A stretch of DNA of 11,374 bases from Mycoplasmatota bacterium (GTDB taxonomy: Bacteria; Bacillota_I; Bacilli_A; Izemoplasmatales; Izemoplasmataceae), in contig DAOVWR010000033.1 in the NCBI GenBank assembly GCA_030636545.1, forward strand, positions 1 through 11,374, given 5' to 3'. This document shows positions 1 to 6,678 of this stretch, one piece after another (within the stretch, counting starts at the first letter, position 1; the number at the start of each line of letters is the position of its first letter). The translations under genes were made by a program, and so were the position numbers. A model generated the notes under the pieces. It was not told where the DNA came from, searched no databases, and was given only the letters and a program-made list of their open reading frames with translations.

Positions 1-201
1 GATTAAGAATAATCCAATAGATAATCCAGCTAAACTAAAATGGGATAATGTATCAGCAATAAAACTTAAACGTCTTATTACAACAAATGATCCAATTAAT
101 GGAGTAATGAACCCCATAATAATTCCTGTTAGTAAAGCATATCTTAAAAAGGCGTATTCAAACAGAGCAAAGATAAACGGTTCAGTAGAAGCTAAGATCA
201 T
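1..201 (-). CDS. znuB: metal ABC transporter permease, ZnuB-like (partial, N-terminal 67 residues)
   Basis: Read on the minus strand from an ATG at 199-201, this frame stays open to the window edge. It gives 67 residues of an ABC-3 family permease, the membrane channel for zinc or manganese uptake. The N-terminus (FEYAFLRYALLTG, then PLIGSFVV, RRLSFIADTLSH and LAG) is the typical start of this family, with a first membrane helix near residues 20-42. Its ATG overlaps the TGA of znuC in an ATGA arrangement, so the two are probably translationally coupled. A strong ribosome binding site, AAGGGGGG (positions 209-216), lies seven bases upstream inside the end of znuC. The remaining three quarters or so of the protein lies outside the window. 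Zinc versus manganese cannot be decided from this fragment; the symbol is given by family resemblance. Confidence 0.85.
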   Translation of the reverse strand, partial: MILASTEPFIFALFEYAFLRYALLTGIIMGFITPLIGSFVVIRRLSFIADTLSHFSLAGLSIGLFLI

Positions 202-854
202 TCATCATCCCCCCTTAATACTTCCTTCATAACTACTTCTCCATTATGAATTGATAATGTATGAGTAAAGTTAGCTTTTGACTCATTAATATTATGAGTA
301 ATCAACATAATTGTAATACCTTCTTTATTCAATTCGTTAACAGTTTTATAAAATCCCTCAACATTAGCTTTATCAACTCCAGCGGTTGGTTCATCAAGAA
401 TTAACAGTTTAGGGTTATTCATTAAACTTCTAACAATGAATACTCTTTGTAATTCTCCACCACTAAGTTCATTTATATTTTCATTTTGAAGTTCTAGAAT
501 TCCAATCTTATCTAGTAATTCTAGTTTTTCATCTTCAGTAACTTTATTATATCTAGAAACTTGTAATATTTCATTTACAGTAATTGGAAACTCATAATTA
601 AAATCATCAAACTTTTGGGGAACATACCCAATACTCTTAAAGTTTTTAAATTCTGTAATATCAACATCATCAAGTGTAATTCTTTTTGGTGGAATTTTAT
701 TAATTCCTAAGATACACTTAATCAAGGTTGATTTACCGCTACCATTATTACCAACAATCGCTAAAAAATCGCCTGAATTAACCTTAAAAGACACATCTTT
801 TAAGACAGTACGATAATCATATCCAAATGTTAAATTAGTAACAGCTACTCTCAT
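198..854 (-). CDS. znuC: metal ABC transporter ATP-binding protein, ZnuC-like
   Basis: A 218-residue ABC ATPase that would power zinc or manganese import with the overlapping permease. All nucleotide-binding motifs are intact: Walker A GNNGSGKS (35-42), Q-loop Gln80, signature LSGGELQR (130-137), Walker B LLILDEP (150-156) and H-loop His187. The length is at the short end for ZnuC/MntB-type ATPases and there is no histidine-rich tail. The ATG at 852-854 is supported by GAAAGG (866-871 on the plus strand) eleven bases upstream. Its stop, TGA, overlaps the permease ATG, which also shows that UGA terminates translation here. The gene is transcribed divergently from tmk. A substrate-binding lipoprotein gene should exist but is not in view, so the substrate is inferred only from family membership of the pair. 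Confidence 0.9.
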   Translation of the reverse strand: MRVAVTNLTFGYDYRTVLKDVSFKVNSGDFLAIVGNNGSGKSTLIKCILGINKIPPKRITLDDVDITEFKNFKSIGYVPQKFDDFNYEFPITVNEILQVSRYNKVTEDEKLELLDKIGILELQNENINELSGGELQRVFIVRSLMNNPKLLILDEPTAGVDKANVEGFYKTVNELNKEGITIMLITHNINESKANFTHTLSIHNGEVVMKEVLRGDDE

Positions 855-882
855 ATAAAATCAAACCTTTCAAAGTTTCTAT

Positions 883-905
883 TCTAATTATATCATAATA
901 TTAGA
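883..905. promoter_or_regulatory. imperfect palindrome over the znuC -10: possible metalloregulator operator
   Basis: A 23-bp imperfect dyad starts TCTAAT and ends ATTAGA, with 9 of 11 paired positions matching around a central C/G. An alternative, shifted dyad ATTAT-ATC-ATAAT sits at 887-899. It covers the extended -10 element of the znu promoter, where a Fur-family repressor such as Zur would act. It does not match a consensus Zur or PerR box closely, and AT-rich DNA makes short dyads common, so this is a positional inference. Confidence 0.3.
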
Positions 906-917
906 TTTTTATATTAA
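887..917 (-). promoter_or_regulatory. promoter of the znuCB operon (extended -10)
   Basis: Reading the minus strand, positions 895-887 spell TGATATAAT, a perfect TATAAT hexamer with an extended -10 TGn. The -35 region is weak (TTAATA at 917-912, spacer 19), as is common for extended -10 promoters. Transcription would start near position 880, leaving a leader of about 25 bases before the znuC ATG. Confidence 0.55.
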
Positions 918-924
918 AATGATA

Positions 925-953
925 TTTATTATTTATTAAAAATATGAGATAAT
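925..953 (+). promoter_or_regulatory. promoter of the tmk operon (extended -10)
   Basis: TGAGATAAT at 945-953 is an extended -10 element (GATAAT hexamer at 948-953). The -35 position, TTTATT at 925-930 with a 17-base spacer, is poor. A start near 960 would leave about 20 bases before the TTG start of tmk. It is the only good plus-strand -10 in the divergent intergenic region. Confidence 0.5.
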
Positions 954-980
954 ATTTACCAAAGAAGAGGAGTGTTTATT

Positions 981-1601
981 TTGAGAGGAAAATTTATTAC
1001 ATTTGAAGGACCTGAAGGTTCAGGTAAAACATCAGTCATTATTGGCGTTGAAAAGTATCTAACTGAAGAAGGATTCAGTATCTTAACAACAAGAGAACCT
1101 GGTGGAATTAAAATTGCAGAAGATATTAGAAGTATCATTTTACATAAAGATAACATCGAAATGGATGCTCACGCAGAAGCACTTCTTTTTGCTGCATCAA
1201 GAAGTCAACATTATCATGAAAAAATTGTCCCAGCTTTAAAGGATAATAAAATAATATTATGTGATCGATTTATTGATTCAAGTTTAGCATACCAAGGTCA
1301 CGCTAGAGAACTTGGTATTGATGAGGTTTATGAAATCAATAAATTCGCAATTGGCGATTCTTTGCCAGAATTAACATTGTTTATTGATGTCCCACCAAAA
1401 GTAGGATTAGAACGTGTGTTTTCAAATATTAGAAAAATAGATCGTTTAGATTTAGAAACATTACAATTTCATGAAAAGGTTTATGAGGGATATATGATTA
1501 TTGCTAAAAAATATAGCGATAGATTTAAAATAGTTGATGGAACACAACCAATTGAAAAAGTAATTGAGGACGCAATAAAAATAATTAAGAATATTTTATA
1601 A
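981..1601 (+). CDS. tmk: thymidylate kinase
   Basis: Phosphorylates dTMP to dTDP with ATP in the cytoplasm, for dTTP supply. The start chosen is TTG at 981, giving 206 residues: AGGAG at 968-972 lies eight bases upstream. The longer alternative, GTG at 972, would overlap that ribosome binding site and have none of its own. Visible motifs are the P-loop GPEGSGKT (10-17), TREPGG (37-42) and the substrate-site motif DRF (95-97) followed by SLAYQG. The length is normal for the family. It is the first gene of a compact operon with holB, ricT, yabB and rsmI, an order known from B. subtilis, where however yaaQ and yaaR lie between tmk and holB. Confidence 0.95.
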   Translation: MRGKFITFEGPEGSGKTSVIIGVEKYLTEEGFSILTTREPGGIKIAEDIRSIILHKDNIEMDAHAEALLFAASRSQHYHEKIVPALKDNKIILCDRFIDSSLAYQGHARELGIDEVYEINKFAIGDSLPELTLFIDVPPKVGLERVFSNIRKIDRLDLETLQFHEKVYEGYMIIAKKYSDRFKIVDGTQPIEKVIEDAIKIIKNIL

Positions 1602-1611
1602 GGTGAGTAAA

Positions 1612-2592
1612 ATGGCTTTTGACAAAATAAAAGAAACACAACCAAAAGTAGTGCAACTACTAACAAACAGTCTTAAAAAAGACCGCCTTTCACATGCCTA
1701 TCTATTTGAAGGTGAAAGAGGCACTAAGAAATATGAGACTGCCCTTTATTTTGCGCAAATGTTACTGTGCACTGGGGAAGAAGTGCCTTGTCTAAATTGT
1801 CACAATTGTCGACGTATAAAAAACAAAACTCATCCTAATGTATACGTTATAGAGCCAATCAAGAACTCAATCAGAAAACAACAAATAATTGATCTTCAAA
1901 AAGAGTTTTCTAAAACAAGAGTTGAACCTGGTCCAAAGATATACATAATCAGAAATATTGAAAAAATTAATATTAGTGCAGCTAACTCATTACTTAAGTT
2001 TTTAGAAGAACCTTATCCAGATACTTACGCAATCTTAACGACTGCGAATATTAATAAAATCTTACCAACAATAATTTCAAGATCACAAGTTGTTCAGTTT
2101 TCATCACTCAATAAAATGATTGTTGAAGAAGAATTAATTGAATCAGGGTATCCATCATCAACATCAAGAATTGTCTCTAACTTAACTAACTCAATCACTG
2201 ACGCTGTTGAGATAGCTAATAATGAGTATTTTTTAGAGATTCTTGATTTATCAAAAGACTTATTTAATATTATGGCAGCAAATGATGAATCAATAATTAT
2301 TTACTTTGAAGAGAATAGTAGTATAATATACCAAGATAAGACAATGAGTAAATTATTTTTATCTTTATTGATTATTTATCAAAAAGATATTATTAACTAT
2401 AAAATTAATGATATTGGAAACATCGTATTCAAAGATGAAATGGATACAATCAGGAACATAGCCACAATTAAAACTAAAAACAGACTGATAGAAGAATTAG
2501 AGAAAATGTTAAGTCTTACAGCAAGACTTAATTCCTACATTAATGAACGACTAGCATATGATAATTTATTGCTTAGTTTAGAAAGAAGGTAA
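1612..2592 (+). CDS. holB: DNA polymerase III subunit delta prime
   Basis: Clamp-loader subunit that, with the DnaX and delta subunits, loads the sliding clamp at the replication fork. ATG at 1612 (326 residues) is preferred over GTG at 1603: AAGGTGAG (1600-1607), overlapping the tmk stop, is correctly spaced for 1612, and 1603 lies inside it. The N-terminal DRLSHAYLFEGERGT is typical of the family. A four-cysteine zinc site is visible (Cys53, 60, 63, 66), as are LLKFLEEP (127-134) and the SRS sensor-1 region (156-158), followed by a helical C-terminal collar. The Walker A equivalent is GERGTKKY (34-41), which lacks the GKT/S signature, so this subunit probably does not hydrolyse ATP, as described for delta prime in E. 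coli. The last codon, AGG, contributes to the ribosome binding site of ricT. Confidence 0.93.
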   Translation: MAFDKIKETQPKVVQLLTNSLKKDRLSHAYLFEGERGTKKYETALYFAQMLLCTGEEVPCLNCHNCRRIKNKTHPNVYVIEPIKNSIRKQQIIDLQKEFSKTRVEPGPKIYIIRNIEKINISAANSLLKFLEEPYPDTYAILTTANINKILPTIISRSQVVQFSSLNKMIVEEELIESGYPSSTSRIVSNLTNSITDAVEIANNEYFLEILDLSKDLFNIMAANDESIIIYFEENSSIIYQDKTMSKLFLSLLIIYQKDIINYKINDIGNIVFKDEMDTIRNIATIKTKNRLIEELEKMLSLTARLNSYINERLAYDNLLLSLERR

Positions 2593-2597
2593 CACAA

Positions 2598-3437
2598 ATG
2601 CCGAATACAGTAGTTGGCATCAGATTCAAAGCAGTTGGGAAAAAATACTATTTCAATCCTGTTGGACTTGATGTTTTAATGAATGATAAAGTAGTAGTAG
2701 AAACAGTAAGAGGAATTGAACTTGGCGAAGTAATTGAAAATATTAAATCAATTGAAGATTCAGAAATAATTTCAACGCTTAAGCCAGTTTTAAGAATTGC
2801 CACAGAAGATGATCTTCAAAAGCATTCAAGAAACCAACGTGATATTCCAAAAGCCTTAGAAAAATGCGGTGTTCACATCAACAACAATAAACTAGATATG
2901 AAATTACTAGGTTGTGAATACACATTAGATCGTACTAAATTAATTATCTATTTTAACGCCGAAGGTCGTGTTGATTTTAGAGAATTAGTTAAAGACTTAG
3001 CTAATGAATTTAAGGTTCGTATTGAATTAAGACAAGTTGGAACAAGAGATGGTGCAAAATTCCTTGGTGGAATTGGACCATGTGGATATTTACTTTGTTG
3101 TAACACATTTTTAGGTGACTTTGATACAGTCTCAATCAAAATGGCAAAGAACCAAAACTTATCACTTAATCCGGTAAATATTTCAGGATTATGCGGTAAA
3201 CTTTTGTGTTGTATCCGTTTTGAAGATGAGACATACAAAGAAAACCGTAAAAAACTTCCTAAAAACCATACTTATGTCAAGACAGAACTTGGTAGAGGTA
3301 AAGTTGTTGCCGTAAATATTATTGATAAATCAGTCAGAGTTCAAACACCAGAAGATGGAGTTAAATCCTTTTTTGTGGATGAATTATTAGAAATAGAACA
3401 ATATGATATCAAGAAACCGGCAGTCACTCAAGAATAG
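2598..3437 (+). CDS. ricT: RicT (YaaT), PSP1-domain regulator of RNase Y
   Basis: This 279-residue protein belongs to the PSP1 family. In B. subtilis, RicT (YaaT) forms a complex with RicA and RicF that binds iron-sulfur clusters and guides RNase Y in maturing polycistronic mRNAs; it also affects sporulation, competence and biofilm formation. Here the conserved core is clear: GTRDGAKFLGGIGPCGYLLCC (148-168) followed by NISGLCGKLLCCIRFEDE (194-211). Eight cysteines are present (90, 106, 162, 167, 168, 199, 204, 205), and the two GxCGxLLCC motifs are the expected cluster ligands. The ribosome binding site AAGG (2586-2589) lies at the 3' end of holB. The stop TAG is part of the next gene's ribosome binding site. 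RicA and RicF partners must be sought elsewhere in the genome. Confidence 0.93.
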   Translation: MPNTVVGIRFKAVGKKYYFNPVGLDVLMNDKVVVETVRGIELGEVIENIKSIEDSEIISTLKPVLRIATEDDLQKHSRNQRDIPKALEKCGVHINNNKLDMKLLGCEYTLDRTKLIIYFNAEGRVDFRELVKDLANEFKVRIELRQVGTRDGAKFLGGIGPCGYLLCCNTFLGDFDTVSIKMAKNQNLSLNPVNISGLCGKLLCCIRFEDETYKENRKKLPKNHTYVKTELGRGKVVAVNIIDKSVRVQTPEDGVKSFFVDELLEIEQYDIKKPAVTQE

Positions 3438-3448
3438 GTGATCTTATT

Positions 3449-4183
3449 ATGTCAAAAGAAATAATCCATGATTTACTAGGGTACGATGGAATAAAGATTA
3501 TCCAACGTCCAGATATGTTTAACTTTTCGCTAGATTCAACTCTTCTGGCCGATTTTGTTATTCCACTTACAAAGACAAAAAAAATATTGGACTTAGGGAC
3601 AGGTAATGCACCTATTCCATTATTTTTATCAATGAAGACAAAAGCTAAGATTATTGGTATTGAACTTCAAGAAGATGTTTTTGATTTAGCGGTAAGAACA
3701 ATTAAGTTAAATAATCTAGAAGATCAAATTACAATTTTAAATAAAGATATTAAAGGAATACATAAATCATTTGAAAATTCTTACTTTGATTTAATCACCT
3801 GTAATCCGCCATTCTTTAAATACAAAGAGTCTTCACACACAAATAAACATGATTACAAAACAATCGCCAGACACGAAGTATTCATTACTCTAGAAGAAAT
3901 AATTATCGAAGCAAAAAGATTGTTAACTACTAAAGGAAGTTTTGTGATGGTTCACCGAACAGAAAGATTAATTGAAATAATCAATTTACTAACAAAACAT
4001 AAATTTGCTGTCAAAAGAATCAGACTTGTTTATCCAAAAAAAGGCACCGATTCAAACATGGTATTAATTGACGCAACAAACAATGGCTTACCTGGTCTTA
4101 AAATCTTAGAACCTCTTTATGTTCATGAAGGTAATAAATATACAGATGAGGTAATGAAAATATTTAATTTTGGAAAAGAGTGA
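3449..4183 (+). CDS. yabB: YabB/TrmN6-type tRNA adenine-N6 methyltransferase
   Basis: A 244-residue class I SAM-dependent methyltransferase. The SAM-binding glycine motif LDLGTGNAPIP (47-57), the acidic end of strand 2 (IGIELQ, 69-74) and the catalytic NPPF (119-122), typical of methylation on an exocyclic adenine amine, are all present. E. coli TrmN6 methylates A37 of tRNA-Val; B. subtilis YabB is the positional and sequence relative, so tRNA modification is the likely role, although the precise target is inferred. AGGTGATC (3436-3443) overlaps the ricT stop and matches the extended anti-Shine-Dalgarno complement, six or so bases before the ATG. The gene ends with TGA, a second example of UGA as a stop. 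The GIY-YIG gene yazA, next in B. subtilis, is absent. Confidence 0.88.
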   Translation: MSKEIIHDLLGYDGIKIIQRPDMFNFSLDSTLLADFVIPLTKTKKILDLGTGNAPIPLFLSMKTKAKIIGIELQEDVFDLAVRTIKLNNLEDQITILNKDIKGIHKSFENSYFDLITCNPPFFKYKESSHTNKHDYKTIARHEVFITLEEIIIEAKRLLTTKGSFVMVHRTERLIEIINLLTKHKFAVKRIRLVYPKKGTDSNMVLIDATNNGLPGLKILEPLYVHEGNKYTDEVMKIFNFGKE

Positions 4184-4187
4184 TATT

Positions 4188-5024
4188 ATGCAAAGACAGA
4201 AGAGCTTTCAAAATGATAATTCTACACTCTATCTAGTTGCGACACCGATTGGTAACTTAGATGATATGTCCTTTAGAGCTGTCAAAATCTTAAAAAAAGT
4301 TGATATAATTTACGCTGAAGATACAAGAGTTTCAGGGAAACTCTTGAAGCATTTTGAAATTAACTGCTTGCTAAGAACATATCATGATTTTAATAAAGAA
4401 GTTAAAACAAATGAGATAATAAAAGAACTATTAAATAATCAAAATATCGCTATCATTAGTGACGCAGGTTACCCGTTAATTAGCGATCCAGGTTATTTCC
4501 TTATTAGAGAAGCAATTAAGGAAGATATCAATATTGTTTCAATCCCCGGAGCGAATGCGCTACTTGCTGCCTTGGTAGTTTCAGGTATTCCTCCCCACCC
4601 GTTTTTCTTCTATGGATTCTTAGATCATAAAGAAGGAAAAAGAAAAAAAGAACTAACCAATTTAATCGATTATAAAGAAACATTAATCTTTTACGAATCA
4701 CCACATAGAATTTCAAAAACAGTTAAGAATATGTATGAGGTTTTTGGTGAAAGAGATTTAGTCATCGCCAGGGAATTAACCAAGAGATACGAAGAAATTA
4801 TTCGCGGAACAACTAAATCATTAATGGAAATAACTGATTTAAAAGGTGAAATAGTTTTAATATTACACGGTAAAAGTGATGAAGTAATTATTTCTGATTT
4901 AACGATATTAGAAGAAGTAAATAAACTAATTGAATCAGGTCTTTCATCAAAAGATGCAATCAAACAAGTTTCTAGAAATCGTAATATTCCTAAAAATGAT
5001 GTTTACATGGAATATCACAAGTAG
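4188..5024 (+). CDS. rsmI: 16S rRNA (cytidine-1402 2'-O)-methyltransferase RsmI
   Basis: Adds the 2'-O-methyl group to C1402 of 16S rRNA in the decoding centre. The ATG at 4188 (278 residues) is preferred to the in-frame TTG at 4170 because GAGTGAT, overlapping the yabB stop, is placed just upstream. Family motifs in order: LVATPIGNLDD (16-26), AEDTR (43-47), SDAGYPLISDPG (91-102), SIPGANALL (118-126), FYESPHR (168-174) and ARELTK (194-199). A C-terminal helical segment around 251-273 (GLSSKDAIKQ) resembles the small winged-helix-like end seen in full-length RsmI. Length is normal. The last 23 bases of the gene also contain a promoter for metG. Confidence 0.95.
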   Translation: MQRQKSFQNDNSTLYLVATPIGNLDDMSFRAVKILKKVDIIYAEDTRVSGKLLKHFEINCLLRTYHDFNKEVKTNEIIKELLNNQNIAIISDAGYPLISDPGYFLIREAIKEDINIVSIPGANALLAALVVSGIPPHPFFFYGFLDHKEGKRKKELTNLIDYKETLIFYESPHRISKTVKNMYEVFGERDLVIARELTKRYEEIIRGTTKSLMEITDLKGEIVLILHGKSDEVIISDLTILEEVNKLIESGLSSKDAIKQVSRNRNIPKNDVYMEYHK

Positions 5025-5030
5025 TATAGT
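5002..5030 (+). promoter_or_regulatory. promoter of metG, embedded in the 3' end of rsmI
   Basis: TTTACA (5002-5007), a 17-base spacer and TATAGT (5025-5030) match the sigma-A consensus at five of six positions in each hexamer. The -35 lies in rsmI coding sequence and the -10 starts directly after its TAG stop. Transcription from about 5037 gives a short leader of roughly 38 bases, too short for a T-box or SAM riboswitch. Confidence 0.65.
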
Positions 5031-5074
5031 ATATATACATTATAGAAAGTTCCTAATTATTAAGGAGTGAGAAG

Positions 5075-6661
5075 ATGAAAAAAACATTCTACATTACAAC
5101 ACCAATTTATTATTCAAGTGGTAAGTTACATATCGGTAACTCATATACCACAGTTCTTTGTGATACAATTAATCGCTATAAAGCGTTAAGAGGATATGAT
5201 ACAAGATACCTAACAGGTATGGATGAACATGGACAAAAAGTAGAAACTGTTGCGATGGAACAAAATATTACTCCCCAAGAACTTGTAGATTATTTAGCCA
5301 GTAATACAAAAGGTTTATGGGAATTACTAGATATTAAATATGATGATTTTATTCGAACAACAGAGAAAAGACATAAAAAAGTAGTTAAGAAAATCTTCGA
5401 ACAATTACTTGAACAAGATGATGTTTACTTAGGAGAATACGAAGGGTACTATTGTATGTCTTGTGAAGCTTTCTTCACAGAAACACAATTAAATGATGGA
5501 CACACTTGTCCAGATTGTGGTAAAAAAACAAAACTAGTTAAAGAAGAATCATACTTTTTAAGACTATCAAAATATGAAGATAGACTATTAAAATATATTG
5601 AGGGTAATCCAAACTTCATAACTCCAGAATCAAGAAAAAATGAAGTTGTAGCTTTTATTAAACAAGGATTACGTGACTTATCAGTATCAAGAACAAGTTT
5701 TGATTGGGGTGTAAAAGTTGTCTCAAATCCAGCTCACGTAGTTTATGTTTGGATTGACGCACTATCTAACTATATAAGCGCGTTAGGATACAATACTGAT
5801 GATGACTCACTTTATCAGAAATATTGGAACGGAGACGAAGTAGTGCACGTTGTAGGGAAAGATATCTTACGCTTCCACGCAATTTACTGGCCAATCATGT
5901 TGATGGCACTCGATGTACCACTTAATTTCAATTTATACGCACACGGATGGTATATGATGAAAGATGGTAAAATGAGTAAATCGAAAGGTAAAGTAGTTTA
6001 TCCAGCACCTTTAGTAAAAAAATATGGATTAGATTCTTTAAGATACTTCTTATTAAAAGAATTACCATATTCAGGAGATGGAATCTTTACTCCAGAAGAT
6101 TATATTGCGAGAATCAATTTTGATTTAGCAAATGATTTTGGTAACTTACTAAATAGAACAATCAGTATGGCTAATAAATATTTTGATGGTAATGTAAAGA
6201 AATCAACAAAAGACTATTTTGAATTTGATAAACAATTAGTTAATTTAGTAAATGAAACAATTACTAAATATAAAGAAGATATGGATCAACTAAAAGTATC
6301 TTCCGCAATTCTAAATATCTGGAAATTAATTTCTAGAACTAATAAATATATTGATGAAACTTGTCCTTGGGTTTTAGCTAAGGATGAAACGAAACAAGAA
6401 GAGTTAAATAGTATCTTATATAACCTTATTGAGTCATTAAGATTAATTGGAATATTACTTACACCAATTCTTATTGACGCAAGCAAAGAACTATTTAATC
6501 AATTAAATATCCCCAGTAATCTTCAATCATGGGATAGCTTAGACTTCGGACAACTAGATAAATTAGTTGTTACTAAGAAGCCAGTTCCACTATTTCCAAG
6601 ATTAGATAAAAAGATTGAAGAAGAATATATTCAAAACTTATTGAATACAGAATCAAACTAG
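5075..6661 (+). CDS. metG: methionyl-tRNA synthetase, short form
   Basis: Charges tRNA-Met with methionine. The class I signatures are HIGN (19-22; His-Asn in place of the textbook HIGH, as in many Firmicutes) and KMSKS (299-303). A two-knuckle zinc site in the connective domain has Cys127, Cys130, Cys145 and Cys148. The protein has 528 residues and stops after the anticodon-binding helical domain. B. subtilis MetS is about 660 residues because it carries a C-terminal EMAP-II-like tRNA-binding domain; that domain is absent here and no downstream sequence in frame suggests its loss by mutation. The ribosome binding site AAGGAGTGA (5062-5070) is strong. The gene keeps the B. subtilis neighbourhood downstream of rsmI, but tatD, which follows metS there, is not next. 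Confidence 0.97.
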   Translation: MKKTFYITTPIYYSSGKLHIGNSYTTVLCDTINRYKALRGYDTRYLTGMDEHGQKVETVAMEQNITPQELVDYLASNTKGLWELLDIKYDDFIRTTEKRHKKVVKKIFEQLLEQDDVYLGEYEGYYCMSCEAFFTETQLNDGHTCPDCGKKTKLVKEESYFLRLSKYEDRLLKYIEGNPNFITPESRKNEVVAFIKQGLRDLSVSRTSFDWGVKVVSNPAHVVYVWIDALSNYISALGYNTDDDSLYQKYWNGDEVVHVVGKDILRFHAIYWPIMLMALDVPLNFNLYAHGWYMMKDGKMSKSKGKVVYPAPLVKKYGLDSLRYFLLKELPYSGDGIFTPEDYIARINFDLANDFGNLLNRTISMANKYFDGNVKKSTKDYFEFDKQLVNLVNETITKYKEDMDQLKVSSAILNIWKLISRTNKYIDETCPWVLAKDETKQEELNSILYNLIESLRLIGILLTPILIDASKELFNQLNIPSNLQSWDSLDFGQLDKLVVTKKPVPLFPRLDKKIEEEYIQNLLNTESN

Positions 6662-6678
6662 AAAGAAGATTTTAGATA

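Noticed and set aside
972..1601. GTG at 972 as the tmk start
   Set aside because: It overlaps the AGGAG ribosome binding site (968-972) and has no site of its own; TTG at 981 is correctly spaced and gives the usual family N-terminus.
1603..2592. GTG at 1603 as the holB start
   Set aside because: It lies within the ribosome binding site AAGGTGAG that serves the ATG at 1612.
2948..3238. Minus-strand open frame of 96 codons inside ricT
   Set aside because: It is antisense to a highly conserved coding region, with no ribosome binding site or recognisable domain; it is a shadow of ricT.
198..4183. Mycoplasma-type genetic code (UGA as tryptophan)
   Set aside because: znuC and yabB end in TGA at exactly the expected family lengths with overlapping or adjacent next starts, and tryptophans in metG, rplM and gltX are all TGG where checked.
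4170..5024. TTG at 4170 as the rsmI start
   Set aside because: It would extend 18 bases into yabB with no good ribosome binding site, whereas ATG 4188 has GAGTGAT and fits family length.
5048..5067. Hairpin sequestering the metG ribosome binding site (TCCT 5051-5054 with AGGA 5063-5066)
   Set aside because: Only four to five pairs with an eight-base loop; too weak to call in AT-rich sequence.
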